Positions 27,947 through 35,501 of a DNA stretch of 64,000 nucleotides are shown piece after piece. Origin of the DNA: Mucilaginibacter sp. SMC90 (GTDB lineage: Bacteria; Bacteroidota; Bacteroidia; Sphingobacteriales; Sphingobacteriaceae); the NCBI RefSeq assembly GCF_022811725.1, contig NZ_CP094527.1, forward strand, positions 3,596,001 through 3,660,000, read 5' to 3'. Position 1 is the first letter of the stretch. Each line of letters opens with the position of its first letter. The notes beneath the pieces were generated by a model. It saw only the letters and a list, made by a program, of their open reading frames with translations, was not told where the DNA came from and made no database searches. The position numbers and the translations under genes are program-made.

Positions 27947-28053
27947 CTTTTTCTTTTGCTGACAATGTAATTAGCTATTCGTCAATACAGCATCAATTTG
28001 TTAACCAGTTCCTTATGAGCTTCTATTGCTTTCTCCAAACTACTCCATTTTAA

Positions 28054-28071
28054 CCATGCAATTCTGCATGG
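28054..28071. promoter_or_regulatory. Palindromic operator-like site
   Basis: CCATGCA-ATTC-TGCATGG is a perfect 7-bp inverted repeat, 49 bases upstream of the chosen start of the first helix-turn-helix gene. It could be an autoregulatory operator for the excisionase-type proteins. Confidence 0.4.
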
Positions 28072-28119
28072 TCAAGAAATTTGTTCTGTACAGCACACAT
28101 TTGTTCCAAAACAAATGCT

Positions 28120-28389
28120 ATGCAGATAATCAATCAAGAAGCTCTTAGCCTGTGCATACGCCAGGCAGTGAGGGCAGAACTACAGGAACATTTTAAAACG
28201 GGCGGCAGCCAGCTGCCTAACTCGGAAAAACTTTTAACCAAGCAAGAACTCGCCGCCGAACTCGGCGTGTCTCTCGTTACGCTTACTGACTGGATGAAAA
28301 AAGGCTTACCCTATTTGCGCCTGCATAAAAGGGTGTACTTCAGAAAAAGCGAAGTACTTAATGCCATGCAACAAACCATTAACGATTAA
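28120..28389 (+). CDS. Helix-turn-helix protein (excisionase/MerR-like), 89 aa
   Basis: The ATG at 28120 gives 89 residues (MQIINQEALSLCIRQAV); a TTG 39 bases upstream is also open. The C-terminal half, LTKQELAAELGVSLVTLTDWMKKGLPYLRLHKRVYFRKSEVLNAM, is the winged-helix fold of the HTH_17/excisionase group. Paired small HTH proteins of this kind precede mobilization genes in many Bacteroidetes elements. They control excision or mob gene expression. Confidence 0.8.
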   Translation: MQIINQEALSLCIRQAVRAELQEHFKTGGSQLPNSEKLLTKQELAAELGVSLVTLTDWMKKGLPYLRLHKRVYFRKSEVLNAMQQTIND

Positions 28390-28392
28390 AAC

Positions 28393-28399
28393 AAGGAGG
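28393..28399 (+). promoter_or_regulatory. Strong Shine-Dalgarno (AAGGAGG)
   Basis: AAGGAGG lies 5 bases before the ATG of the second helix-turn-helix gene. Core genes in this window lack such sites, as is usual for Bacteroidetes, so it marks the module as having a different history. Confidence 0.6.
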
Positions 28400-28404
28400 A
28401 AAAG

Positions 28405-28668
28405 ATGAATGTGGAACTAATCACCAAAGGGGATTTACTGGAATTCAAAAGCGATCTGTTAAATGAGATCAAACGGATTATACAGCCGGGGCAAGCAAGC
28501 ACAAAGAAATGGCTGAAGAGTGTGGAGGTAAGAAAACTGTTGGGGATATCGCCCGGTACGCTTCAAAACTTGCGGATCAACGGCACGCTGCGATTTACCA
28601 AAGTAGGCAGTATCATGTATTACAAGCTGGAAGACATTAACAAGATCCTGGAAGGAGAAGATAAATGA
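28405..28668 (+). CDS. Helix-turn-helix protein (excisionase-like), 87 aa
   Basis: The 87-residue protein has a helical N-terminus (ITKGDLLEFKSDLLNEIKRII) and a winged HTH of the excisionase type (WLKSVEVRKLLGISPGTLQNLRINGTLRFTKVGSIMYYKLEDINKIL). It starts 15 bases after the first HTH gene, with an unusually good ribosome site, and overlaps the next gene by four bases. It probably acts with the first HTH protein to regulate excision or transfer. Confidence 0.82.
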   Translation: MNVELITKGDLLEFKSDLLNEIKRIIQPGQASTKKWLKSVEVRKLLGISPGTLQNLRINGTLRFTKVGSIMYYKLEDINKILEGEDK

Positions 28669-29000
28669 AGCTGCAAAAGGAAATCGTTAAAGGGCTGGCA
28701 GCTTATGCCAGCTTGCTTAAACGCATGGAAAAGGATAACCGCTTGCTGCCAACCCATCTTAGCTTGTTTACCGGTTTGTTTGTCTGCTGGCAGCGGAATT
28801 GTTTTATCAGCCCGTTCAGTGTGACCCGGAAAACGCTCATGGCGTTTTCCAAAATCGCTTCTGTTGCCACTTATCATAAGTGCATTAAAGAGCTGGATGA
28901 GTACGGTTATATCCGGTATCAGCCATCCTATCACCCAAAGCTGGGCAGTTTGGTTTACTGGCCGGAAGCACGAGCAGTAGCGAAAAAGGATGCTGTCTGA
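28665..29000 (+). CDS. Mobile-element winged-helix protein, 111 aa
   Basis: The 111 residues include FCISPFSVTRKTLMAFSKIASVATYHKCIKELDEYGYIRYQPSYHPKLGSLVYW-like content, whose central part looks like a winged helix with a recognition helix (KIASVATYHKCIKELDE) and beta wing (GYIRYQPSYH). Similar proteins accompany HTH/mob genes in Bacteroidetes elements. It is coupled to the upstream gene by a four-base overlap and precedes the oriT-like region. Exact role unknown. Confidence 0.65.
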   Translation: MKLQKEIVKGLAAYASLLKRMEKDNRLLPTHLSLFTGLFVCWQRNCFISPFSVTRKTLMAFSKIASVATYHKCIKELDEYGYIRYQPSYHPKLGSLVYWPEARAVAKKDAV

Positions 29001-29006
29001 ATCTGC

Positions 29007-29185
29007 GCAAAACTTCGTTTTGCAACATAGGAAAAGCATACCGCAAGCGGTATTCAGCACCTATACAGATAGCAGGATATATGGTGAAGAAATCTACGAC
29101 CCGAAGGGAGCGAGTTAATGTTTTTGCTTCACAAAAACCCGGATACACCCTGTTGGGGTGATCCGGTAACTCGCTCCCGTTGGTC
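29007..29185. other. Putative origin of transfer (nested inverted repeats)
   Basis: The 217-bp gap before the MobC-like gene is packed with symmetry. GCAAAAC-TTC-GTTTTGC lies at 29007-29023 and ATACCGC-AA-GCGGTAT at 29038-29053. Then comes a nested pair: outer arms GGGAGCGAGTTA (29106-29117) and TAACTCGCTCCC (29167-29178), extended by GACC/GGTC (29098-29101, 29082+100-29185), enclosing a hairpin CCGGAT...ATCCGG (29139-29166). Position directly upstream of relaxosome genes fits an oriT with accessory-protein and relaxase sites. Confidence 0.6.
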
Positions 29186-29217
29186 GGTTTGGGAAGAAGT
29201 TTTAAGAACGTGATTTT

Positions 29218-29592
29218 ATGACAGGATTAACTGAAAAAGATAACGCACAGAAAAAGCGGTTGCCCGGCAGACCGAAGAAAACGGTCAGCCGGAGCGATTT
29301 CCTGATGGTACGATTAACGCCGACGGAACGTGTTCTTATCGAGGGGTGGGCAAAGAAAGCCGGGTTGAGATCCAGCGAATGGTTCCGCAGGGCTGCCAAG
29401 AGCGCGAAAGTTTTCCCGCGATTTACAGTAGAGGAAACCGGTTGGTTCAGGATGCTTGCCGGGCTTGCCAATAACCTTAATCAGCTGACGCACCTCGCCC
29501 ATGTGGCCGGGCTTTTCTCACTTGCCCTGAAATGCCAGGCTTTGCTTAAACAGATCGAGGAATTATTAAGTAAGATCAGTCATGATAGGTAA
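29218..29592 (+). CDS. Plasmid mobilization relaxosome protein, MobC-like
   Basis: The 124-residue protein has a basic N-terminus (KKRLPGRPKKTVSR), a ribbon-helix-helix-like segment (SDFLMVRLTPTERVLIEGWAKKAGLRSSEWFRRAA) and the MobC-type GLANNLNQLTHLAHVAGL. MobC proteins bind oriT and help the relaxase reach the nick site. It overlaps the relaxase gene by 11 bases, the usual gene order in Bacteroidetes mobilizable elements. Confidence 0.85.
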   Translation: MTGLTEKDNAQKKRLPGRPKKTVSRSDFLMVRLTPTERVLIEGWAKKAGLRSSEWFRRAAKSAKVFPRFTVEETGWFRMLAGLANNLNQLTHLAHVAGLFSLALKCQALLKQIEELLSKISHDR

Positions 29593-30562
29593 ACCAATAA
29601 CTGGTCGAAGCTTTGGCGGCTGTGTCACGTATGTGGTGAATAAGCAGGATGCGAAGATTATTGCTGCCGAAGGCGTGCGGATACAAAATGCCGGTACAAT
29701 CACCCATGATTTTAACCTGCAACGAAAGATGAGGCCGGAATTAGGGAAAGCCGTAGGGCACCTGGTTTTAAGCTGGAGCAGGGAAGATTTTTCTAAGCTA
29801 AGTGATGAAATTATGGTAGAACGGGCAAAAGAATACATGGATAAAGTGGGTATCCGTAATACCCAGTTCGTTGTAGTTCGTCACCATGACAGGGAGCATC
29901 CGCATTTACATGTAATCTATAACAGGGTAGATAATAACGGGAACACTATTACCGATAAAAACAACTTTGCGAAAAATGTGAAAGCCTGCAAAGAGATCAC
30001 GCTGAAATACGGCTATCATATAGGGGAAGGCAAAGAACAGGTGAACAGGCAGACTTTGAAAGGTAAAGAGAAAATCCGATACGAACTTTTTGATGCCATT
30101 AAAGTAGCGCTTAAGCAATCGGGAAACTGGAAACAGCTGGAAGCGAATTTGCAAAACCAGGGTATTGGTATCGCTTATAAATATCGGAGAGGTAGCAATG
30201 ACCTGCAGGGCATTTCTTTTGAAAAGGGCGATATCAAAATGAAAGGATCTGCTATTGACCGGAGTTTGAGCTATGCCGGGATTAATACGCAGCTAAACCG
30301 GAATCTACAGGCGCAGCAGGAACATGTAGTAAGAAAAGTGGATTCACCTTCATTAGCCGATCAGTTACGGGATGCGATCAGGCAGCGTTCCCAGGGTGAT
30401 CAGACACATATTTCAAGTGGCGATAAAGGTATATTGGAAACCTTGCTGGAACCGCAATTTGTTGCTGGTCCGCCCGATCCGATGGGGGATGCGGATATAG
30501 CCAAAAGGAAACGAAAGAAACATGAAGCAGAACATTCCCAGTCACAAGGGATAAGCAGGTAG
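29582..30562 (+). CDS. Relaxase/mobilization nuclease (MobB/BmgA-like)
   Basis: The 326-residue protein starts MIGKPITGRSFGGCVTYVV and contains the relaxase core: SFGGCVTYVV, a VLSWSREDFS motif and the metal-binding HHDREHPHLHVIYNRVDNNG (His-rich HxHxH-like cluster, residues ~100-120). These enzymes nick oriT and stay bound to the 5' end during conjugative transfer. It is shorter than plasmid relaxases but fits small mobilizable elements. No type IV secretion genes are nearby, so transfer must rely on a helper element. Confidence 0.9.
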   Translation: MIGKPITGRSFGGCVTYVVNKQDAKIIAAEGVRIQNAGTITHDFNLQRKMRPELGKAVGHLVLSWSREDFSKLSDEIMVERAKEYMDKVGIRNTQFVVVRHHDREHPHLHVIYNRVDNNGNTITDKNNFAKNVKACKEITLKYGYHIGEGKEQVNRQTLKGKEKIRYELFDAIKVALKQSGNWKQLEANLQNQGIGIAYKYRRGSNDLQGISFEKGDIKMKGSAIDRSLSYAGINTQLNRNLQAQQEHVVRKVDSPSLADQLRDAIRQRSQGDQTHISSGDKGILETLLEPQFVAGPPDPMGDADIAKRKRKKHEAEHSQSQGISR

Positions 30563-30563
30563 C

Positions 30564-31208
30564 GTGATCACAAAAGGATTATTTAAACTATTAAAACTTA
30601 GGTTTATGCAACAGGAAGAACTGGAAGAAAAAGTAACGATGCTGGAGGAACTGATACAAGGGTTTATTCAAAGGATAACCATAGTAGAAACCGAAATGCC
30701 GGAATTTCTAAAGAGTTTTTTACAGCAATACAAGGAAACATTAGACAGGATAGCCAGCAGGATTGAAACGGCTAATAAGCGTTATGATGAAAGGAAGATT
30801 CAGCAGCAGATGGATGAATTGAAAGATGTGGTTTCAAGGGTGCCTAAAGTTATCGGCGTCAAAAATAGCCATCATTTCGGGGCATGGTCAAAAAGCCTGA
30901 TTATCGGAGTGGTGGTAGCTTTTGTTGTTACTGCCGGATCGTTTGGTGCAGCTCTATATCTTAATCATCAAAATGACCGGCTAAACGAGGAGGCTTATAA
31001 TTTCTGGCTGGTCAGGGCGATGTATCCTAAAACTGCGGATGCAATCATTACAGAATTAAATAATGATCCGAAAGCTTTTATCGCTAAGGCAGAAAAGGCG
31101 ATTGAAAAGCAACAGGCAATTGCTGCCGCTAAAGCTATTGCGGATCAGGCGGACAAGGATCAGAAAGCGGCGAGGGATAACCTGAAGAAAGTAAGTTCAG
31201 CCAAGTGA
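30564..31208 (+). CDS. Mobilization-associated coiled-coil membrane protein
   Basis: The frame opens with GTG at 30564, two bases after the relaxase stop (214 residues), or ATG at 30606 (200 residues). The N-terminal half is a coiled coil (LEEKVTMLEELIQGFIQRITI, QQMDELKDVVSRV), followed by one membrane helix (LIIGVVVAFVVTAGSFGAALYL) and a Lys/Ala-rich helical tail. Genes of this shape follow MobB relaxases in Bacteroidetes elements. The role is unknown; coupling to the transfer machinery is likely. Confidence 0.7.
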   Translation: MITKGLFKLLKLRFMQQEELEEKVTMLEELIQGFIQRITIVETEMPEFLKSFLQQYKETLDRIASRIETANKRYDERKIQQQMDELKDVVSRVPKVIGVKNSHHFGAWSKSLIIGVVVAFVVTAGSFGAALYLNHQNDRLNEEAYNFWLVRAMYPKTADAIITELNNDPKAFIAKAEKAIEKQQAIAAAKAIADQADKDQKAARDNLKKVSSAK

Positions 31209-31379
31209 GTACACTTTGACCTGTTTTATTTTTGGATAGGAGTGGACGGCCATTCGGCTGCAGCAGTCAGCTCCATTATACCACGTGCTTCGCTCCGGGT
31301 TCCATTACGCCGCCAGCCTTGCCGCCGCGAGTGCAGGAGTTGTAGTTAGTCACAGCACCGCAGTCACAAAGATAGCTAC

Positions 31380-31443
31380 GCAGGAAAACCGTCAAGGGTA
31401 TATAAACCACGGCTATCGCCGTGGCCCTTGACAGTTTTCCTGC
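31380..31443. repeat. Large composite hairpin, 19-bp arms with inner hairpin
   Basis: Arms at 31380-31398 and 31425-31443 (GCAGGAAAACCGTCAAGGG and its complement) pair with one mismatch. Inside, CCACGGC (31407-31413) pairs with GCCGTGG (31418-31424). The surrounding 332-bp gap (31209-31540) has no convincing gene. It may be a strong two-way terminator between the mob genes and the convergent toxin operon, or a single-strand recognition site of the mobile element. Confidence 0.6.
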
Positions 31444-31540
31444 TAACAGCTTCGGTTGTTTAAGCGGTGATATGACTGGGTGTGTGCAGTTAAATATCGG
31501 TACATGGCGCATTATGGCGCCTTCTGATTACCCTCGCCAC

Positions 31541-32236
31541 TTAACGCTTCATTCCACCGCTACCCAATGAACGCCCAATATTCTGATCCTGTTGGGGCTT
31601 TAATATACGTTTTTGCTCTTGCGTTTTCTCTAAGGATATTCCCATATCCAGAGCGATGCGGTTAACCCACTGCGGTAAATTAGGAGCCTGTTCGACAAGT
31701 TTACCGTCCGTGTATTTCAGATATACTGAAATATTTTGTCCCTTTTCCTGAGATGCGGCTTTCATCAGGATAACTTGGTCAAAAGCACGGTAATATTTTT
31801 GTAGGTTAATTAAAGACTGCTCATAATTGGCTTTGATGTTATCTGGCGATACATCATGCCCTCCTTTAGCTAATCTTAAACGTACTCGCTCAAAAGATAT
31901 AGCAATTTCATCCAGACCCAAAAAAAATAATCGGGAACTATAGCCTTTAAGCTTAAATTCATTGACTGATTTCATGATATCTTCTGTTCGAAAGTTTGTT
32001 TCGAAAGCACAAGTAGCATTTCTGCCCTGCATTGTCTCCTTCCAATCTGAAAAAACATGCCCGTTAACTGCGTCATATAAATTACCGCTGTCTAAACCTG
32101 GAAACTGCTTTTTAAGCAGCATAAATTCTTTATCGCCATCAAAAATAGGGGTACCAAGTGGTACCATAGAGGATGACAGCGTGCTTTTACCGGCGCCATT
32201 TGGCCCGGCAAAAACAAACAGTTCCGGCTGTTCCAT
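31541..32236 (-). CDS. Zeta-toxin-like P-loop kinase
   Basis: The 231-residue protein has Walker A FAGPNGAGKST (residues 10-19), NATCAFETNFRTEDI with the substrate-side Glu/Asn/Phe pattern and RVRLRLAKGGHDVS (sensor Arg and lid), the signature order of zeta toxins. Zeta toxins phosphorylate UDP-N-acetylglucosamine and block peptidoglycan synthesis; some relatives are defence effectors. It begins by TAATG overlap with the upstream 127-residue gene, which is the natural candidate for its antitoxin. Confidence 0.78.
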   Translation of the reverse strand: MEQPELFVFAGPNGAGKSTLSSSMVPLGTPIFDGDKEFMLLKKQFPGLDSGNLYDAVNGHVFSDWKETMQGRNATCAFETNFRTEDIMKSVNEFKLKGYSSRLFFLGLDEIAISFERVRLRLAKGGHDVSPDNIKANYEQSLINLQKYYRAFDQVILMKAASQEKGQNISVYLKYTDGKLVEQAPNLPQWVNRIALDMGISLEKTQEQKRILKPQQDQNIGRSLGSGGMKR

Positions 32237-32619
32237 TAAAATCTGCTGCTAACTATTTGGCTTTCACCTGTGGTGGCGTTTACTTTAACCAACTCGCGAT
32301 GATCGCGGTATTCACGGATAACGTGATTTCCATGCTCCTGATTTCCGGCTGACTCGTAAACGTTATATAGACCCACACGAATATTTTCGGCTTCTACGTT
32401 TTGGATTTCAGGACGCAACCGTTCCTCAAGCTCTTTTAAAGAACATTCAAAAACTGGTATATAAGTTAGTTGCTCCATTAAATTTTGTAATTCCGCTGCC
32501 TTTGCTGAGTGCCAATGTCTCACAGGAATAAGAACAGCGGTTGCTTTCTGTTGTTCGTCGTAAAGAATATTAAATGTATCCTGGCTGACGAACTCTTTCA
32601 AATTTAGTGCTTTATACAT
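32236..32619 (-). CDS. Putative antitoxin partner of zeta-like kinase, 127 aa
   Basis: The 127-residue protein (begins MYKALNLKEFVSQDTFNILY) has no clear similarity I can name. The helical part (HWHSAKAAELQNLMEQLTYIPVF) and the charged middle resemble neither the canonical epsilon antitoxin nor a known repressor. The one-base overlap with the zeta-like gene, toxin second, is the usual order for toxin-antitoxin pairs. Function is inferred from position only. Confidence 0.5.
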   Translation of the reverse strand: MYKALNLKEFVSQDTFNILYDEQQKATAVLIPVRHWHSAKAAELQNLMEQLTYIPVFECSLKELEERLRPEIQNVEAENIRVGLYNVYESAGNQEHGNHVIREYRDHRELVKVNATTGESQIVSSRF

Positions 32620-32630
32620 GATTTTACAAA

Positions 32631-33143
32631 TTATTGCTTTACAAAAGTGTGATGCTGACGCGCTCTTTTGTGTCCAATCGACCTAACGGCGGGCCGGAGA
32701 TTATGGGATTGAGATTGAATAGGAGTTGGTTTACTTATATTTCTTGGTTCTTCATGGAGTAAGCCTACCAACGCATTTACCTGTAATTTTAAAGCTAATG
32801 CAAATCCGAAGGAAATTGCTGTTGCGATAACCAAGCTGAAATAAACAAATAGCATTTTTAGTTTTATTTGTTCAGGAGAGGATTTAAGCGCTTTATCAAG
32901 TTTTTTCTCCAAACGGTCTATGGCAAGTTCTAATTTGTTATCCGGTTGACCGTTAACCAGCATATCCACTTGTACGCCAATCCGGTCAAGTTGTGAAGTA
33001 TAATCCGGGAAATAAACTTTTGGATAATTATTAATGTTCTTCTCCATGTTGGCTATGCGATCATAAAAGGTTTTGCTATGTTCTGTTGACCTGTCGTTAA
33101 CTTCCCCCAGTGTATCAATTATATCATTGTTGTGATTGCTCAT
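32631..33143 (-). CDS. Hypothetical coiled-coil membrane protein, 170 aa
   Basis: From the ATG at 33143 the protein is 170 residues (MSNHNNDIIDTLGEVNDRST). It has coiled-coil stretches (IANMEKNINNYPKVY, ELAIDRLEKKLDKALK) and one membrane helix at ~100-125 (MLFVYFSLVIATAISFGFAL). The basic C-terminus ends near HTFVKQ. It resembles, in shape, the coiled-coil membrane protein at 30.6 kb. It lies between integrase and the toxin pair. Unknown function. Confidence 0.65.
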   Translation of the reverse strand: MSNHNNDIIDTLGEVNDRSTEHSKTFYDRIANMEKNINNYPKVYFPDYTSQLDRIGVQVDMLVNGQPDNKLELAIDRLEKKLDKALKSSPEQIKLKMLFVYFSLVIATAISFGFALALKLQVNALVGLLHEEPRNISKPTPIQSQSHNLRPAVRSIGHKRARQHHTFVKQ

Positions 33144-33283
33144 TTCTGTTAAGTGTTTGATTCTGTAAGAAGCTGTCGGCCAAAGAAACACGATTGACTT
33201 TATTTTTCCTTTTTGTATTGGTTAAGAATATAATGAATAACCATGAAGACGCTTAGGGCTTCATGGTTATTGAGTAGGCAGCT

Positions 33284-34492
33284 TTAATATAGCTGTCTAA
33301 TTTTTGACATATCCTGACCGACCTTAAGGTCAAGGATTTTAGCATAATGCTGGGTCGTTTTGATATTAGTATGGCCCAGCATTTTACTGACACTTTCAAT
33401 AGGTACACCATTGGAAAGCGTGACAGTTGTGGCGAAAGTGTGTCTTGCAATATGAAAAGTCAGCTTTTTAGAAATACCACAAATATCAGCTATCTCTTTT
33501 AAATAAGCATTCATCTTTTGATTGGTTGAAACCGGAAACGCTTTACCTGAATGTTCGCAAACCGGGGAATCGCTATACTTATTGAGTATTGCAACGGCAG
33601 GAGGGAGTAGGGGAACCCGTGTAGAGATAGCCGTCTTTTGTCTTTTGGTATTGATCCATTTCTCTCCATCAGGTCCTGCGATAATCTCAGTCCCTCTAAG
33701 CTTGTACACGTCAGCATAGGCCAATCCAGTAAAACAGCTAAAAAGAAAAATATCCCTGATCTGCCCTAAACGCTCAGTTACGAATTCTTTAACAGCCATC
33801 CGCTTTAATTCCTCGTTATTCAAAAATACCCTATCAACAACTTTTACCTTGGCTTTGTAATTTATAAAGGGATCGCTTTTCAACCAACCGCTTGCAATAC
33901 AGATCCGCACTATCTTTTTAAAGTTTTTAAGGTACTTAACAGCCGAATTATTGCCGCATTTCCTTACCGAACGAAGGTAAAAGTCATAGCTTACAACGAA
34001 ATCATGATCGATGTCCCGAATGTCAATATCATTTACATTATATTTCCATTTGATAAAATCGGCGGTATGCTTTAAAGAAGTCCGGTAACGTTCTAAAGTT
34101 CCTTTTGCAAAGTCGGTACCGACCAACGTTGAAACCTGCCTGTTGTGCTCCCTAAATACATCCAGGATCATTTTGATATTTTCCGTTTTTCCGGTAAGCT
34201 TGTTTTTCAGTCGATCTGCTGTGATAGTCGTTTTTTGCTCGGTGAGGCTTTGATGAGCCGCATATACCATTGCTTGTAACTGGTCGAGATAGGCATTAAA
34301 AGTCCGAGCGGATTCCTTTGTTCCTTTTAACCGTCCTGTTTTACTGCTCCATTGCAAAGGATCGCAACTGCGGGCTGTTGTAGTTTCTGCGCGTTTACCA
34401 TTAACGGTAATACGAAGATAGATTGGCACAGTGCCATCAATGTAGTTTTTGGGTTTCTTTAAATAGAAGAGCAAGCTGAAATTAGTTTTCAT
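33284..34492 (-). CDS. Tyrosine site-specific integrase
   Basis: The ATG at 34492 gives 402 residues (MKTNFSLLFYLKKPKNYIDG), the start typical of Bacteroidetes integrases with an N-terminal Arm-type domain. The central SAM-like core-binding domain (DFVVSYDFYLRSVRKCG) precedes the catalytic domain with Arg in FSCFTGLAYADVYKLRG, HIARHTFATTVTLS (His-x2-Arg-His), LGHTN and the nucleophile Tyr in TTQHYAKI. It should integrate the island at an attachment site; degenerate site-like repeats begin 250 bases upstream of the gene. Confidence 0.93.
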   Translation of the reverse strand: MKTNFSLLFYLKKPKNYIDGTVPIYLRITVNGKRAETTTARSCDPLQWSSKTGRLKGTKESARTFNAYLDQLQAMVYAAHQSLTEQKTTITADRLKNKLTGKTENIKMILDVFREHNRQVSTLVGTDFAKGTLERYRTSLKHTADFIKWKYNVNDIDIRDIDHDFVVSYDFYLRSVRKCGNNSAVKYLKNFKKIVRICIASGWLKSDPFINYKAKVKVVDRVFLNNEELKRMAVKEFVTERLGQIRDIFLFSCFTGLAYADVYKLRGTEIIAGPDGEKWINTKRQKTAISTRVPLLPPAVAILNKYSDSPVCEHSGKAFPVSTNQKMNAYLKEIADICGISKKLTFHIARHTFATTVTLSNGVPIESVSKMLGHTNIKTTQHYAKILDLKVGQDMSKIRQLY

Positions 34493-34596
34493 GTTAATTA
34501 ACATTAAAAAGTGAAACAAAATTAAGCTTGCAGCTAATCATTATCAAGATGTTTAAGTATTGAACAACTTGATAGTCAAAAAGATATGACTAACTC

Positions 34597-34628
34597 GGTG
34601 AGTTGGGGTTTCTCAAAAATAACTCACC
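34597..34628. repeat. Inverted repeat near integrase promoter
   Basis: GGTGAGTT (34597-34604) and AACTCACC (34621-34628) are perfect complements; a further AACTC (34592-34596) overlaps to make a small palindrome. The position 105-136 bases upstream of the integrase start suits an operator or integrase arm site. Confidence 0.4.
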
Positions 34629-34685
34629 ATATCACGCACCACTTATATGGGAGTTGACGGATATTTTGAGCGTTTGATATAAAAA

Positions 34686-34720
34686 CAAAAGCCTGCAATC
34701 ATTTGATTTGCAGGCTTTTG
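34686..34720. terminator. Bidirectional terminator, 13-bp perfect stem
   Basis: CAAAAGCCTGCAA (34686-34698) pairs perfectly with TTGCAGGCTTTTG (34708-34720) around a 9-base loop, with A- and T-rich flanks on each side. It insulates the integrase promoter from the cargo operon. Confidence 0.8.
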
Positions 34721-34741
34721 AATAATTTGATATCAAATTTA

Positions 34742-34831
34742 GCGGAGAGTTAGGGTTCAGAACCATGTGCCTCTACGCTTTACTGACGCTGTTTTTGGCT
34801 ATTTTTTCAAAACTACGCTACGAATGACGCA
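34742..34831. repeat. Attachment-like repeat, copy 1
   Basis: 90-bp unit opening GCGGAGAG and closing CTACGAATGACGCA. Copy 2 matches 20 of the first 22 and all of the last 14 bases, at the same internal spacing. The opening resembles the reverse complement of a tRNA-Ser 3' end (T-arm plus acceptor), a common integrase target; that identity is inferred. Confidence 0.65.
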
Positions 34832-34853
34832 GTTTCTATTGTTTTGCCTTATG

Positions 34854-34943
34854 GCGGAGAGCTAGGGTTCGGAACTATCGCTCTTGTATGCTTATTATCA
34901 GTGATTTACATTTAAAAAAGTTTCTTACTCTACGAATGACGCA
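34854..34943. repeat. Attachment-like repeat, copy 2
   Basis: 90-bp unit starting 112 bases after copy 1, with GCGGAGAGCTAGGGTTCGGAAC at the left end split here as an att-like box and CTACGAATGACGCA at the right end. It forms one boundary of the Argonaute cargo module; copy 3 forms the other. Confidence 0.65.
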
Positions 34944-35138
34944 AAAAGCAAGTTTACTCTAATTGTTAAGTCAAATATAAGAATATTAAAGTGCAATAGA
35001 TAGTCTAACATATTTTCTTTTATATTCTCTTTGAAAATCTTCAATGTCATTTTTTCTGTAATCCACGAAGAATTTTTATTAAAGCTTTCAATTTTATAGC
35101 GGAACTTAGTTTTGAAGATTTCAGAATTGCTAGTAGGG

Positions 35139-35495
35139 TCAGTGATCCTGGCTGAAATATTTTTCGAGGTCTTCGTTTGATTCGCTAGTTTTTAAAGTTG
35201 GACGTGTACGTGCAGTTTGCCGCATGGATTTAGTGCGCATGGTTTTTTTTGTCCATTTAGTGCGTTCTGTGTAGCGGATTCGTGGATAAGTGTCTTTTGT
35301 GTACCCGACCCGATAGCCTTCAATATCATAGAAGATGCCATTCAATAACCAACCCAGGTGTTTGCCCCGCCAACCGTATATTTTTTCATCGACTAAGTAA
35401 CAAACGGCATAGCCTTCCCAAGTGTACAAGGTTTCGCCGTCATCTGCGATATACATATTGGCACGTCCGTCGGTGCCATAAATTGATGTTTCCAT
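35139..35495 (-). CDS. Small beta-repeat protein (4-fold beta flower-like), third gene of Argonaute operon
   Basis: The 118-residue protein has four short similar beta units in its first 70 residues, each with an aromatic-Gly pattern: IYGTDGRANMYIADDG, LYTWEGYAVCYLVDEK, IYGWRGKHLGWLLNG and FYDIEGYRVGYT. This matches my memory of the '4-fold beta flower' domain. The C-terminal 45 residues are highly basic (Arg/Lys/Thr-rich) and could touch nucleic acid. It starts 6 bases after the membrane-protein stop, so all three genes are one transcript. Role unknown. Confidence 0.7.
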   Translation of the reverse strand: METSIYGTDGRANMYIADDGETLYTWEGYAVCYLVDEKIYGWRGKHLGWLLNGIFYDIEGYRVGYTKDTYPRIRYTERTKWTKKTMRTKSMRQTARTRPTLKTSESNEDLEKYFSQDH

Positions 35496-35501
35496 TTGAG
35501 A

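Noticed and set aside
34742..34943. Complete tRNA gene at the repeat copies
   Set aside because: Only a 3'-end-like fragment is visible; no full cloverleaf can be drawn, and no intact tRNA was found in the window.
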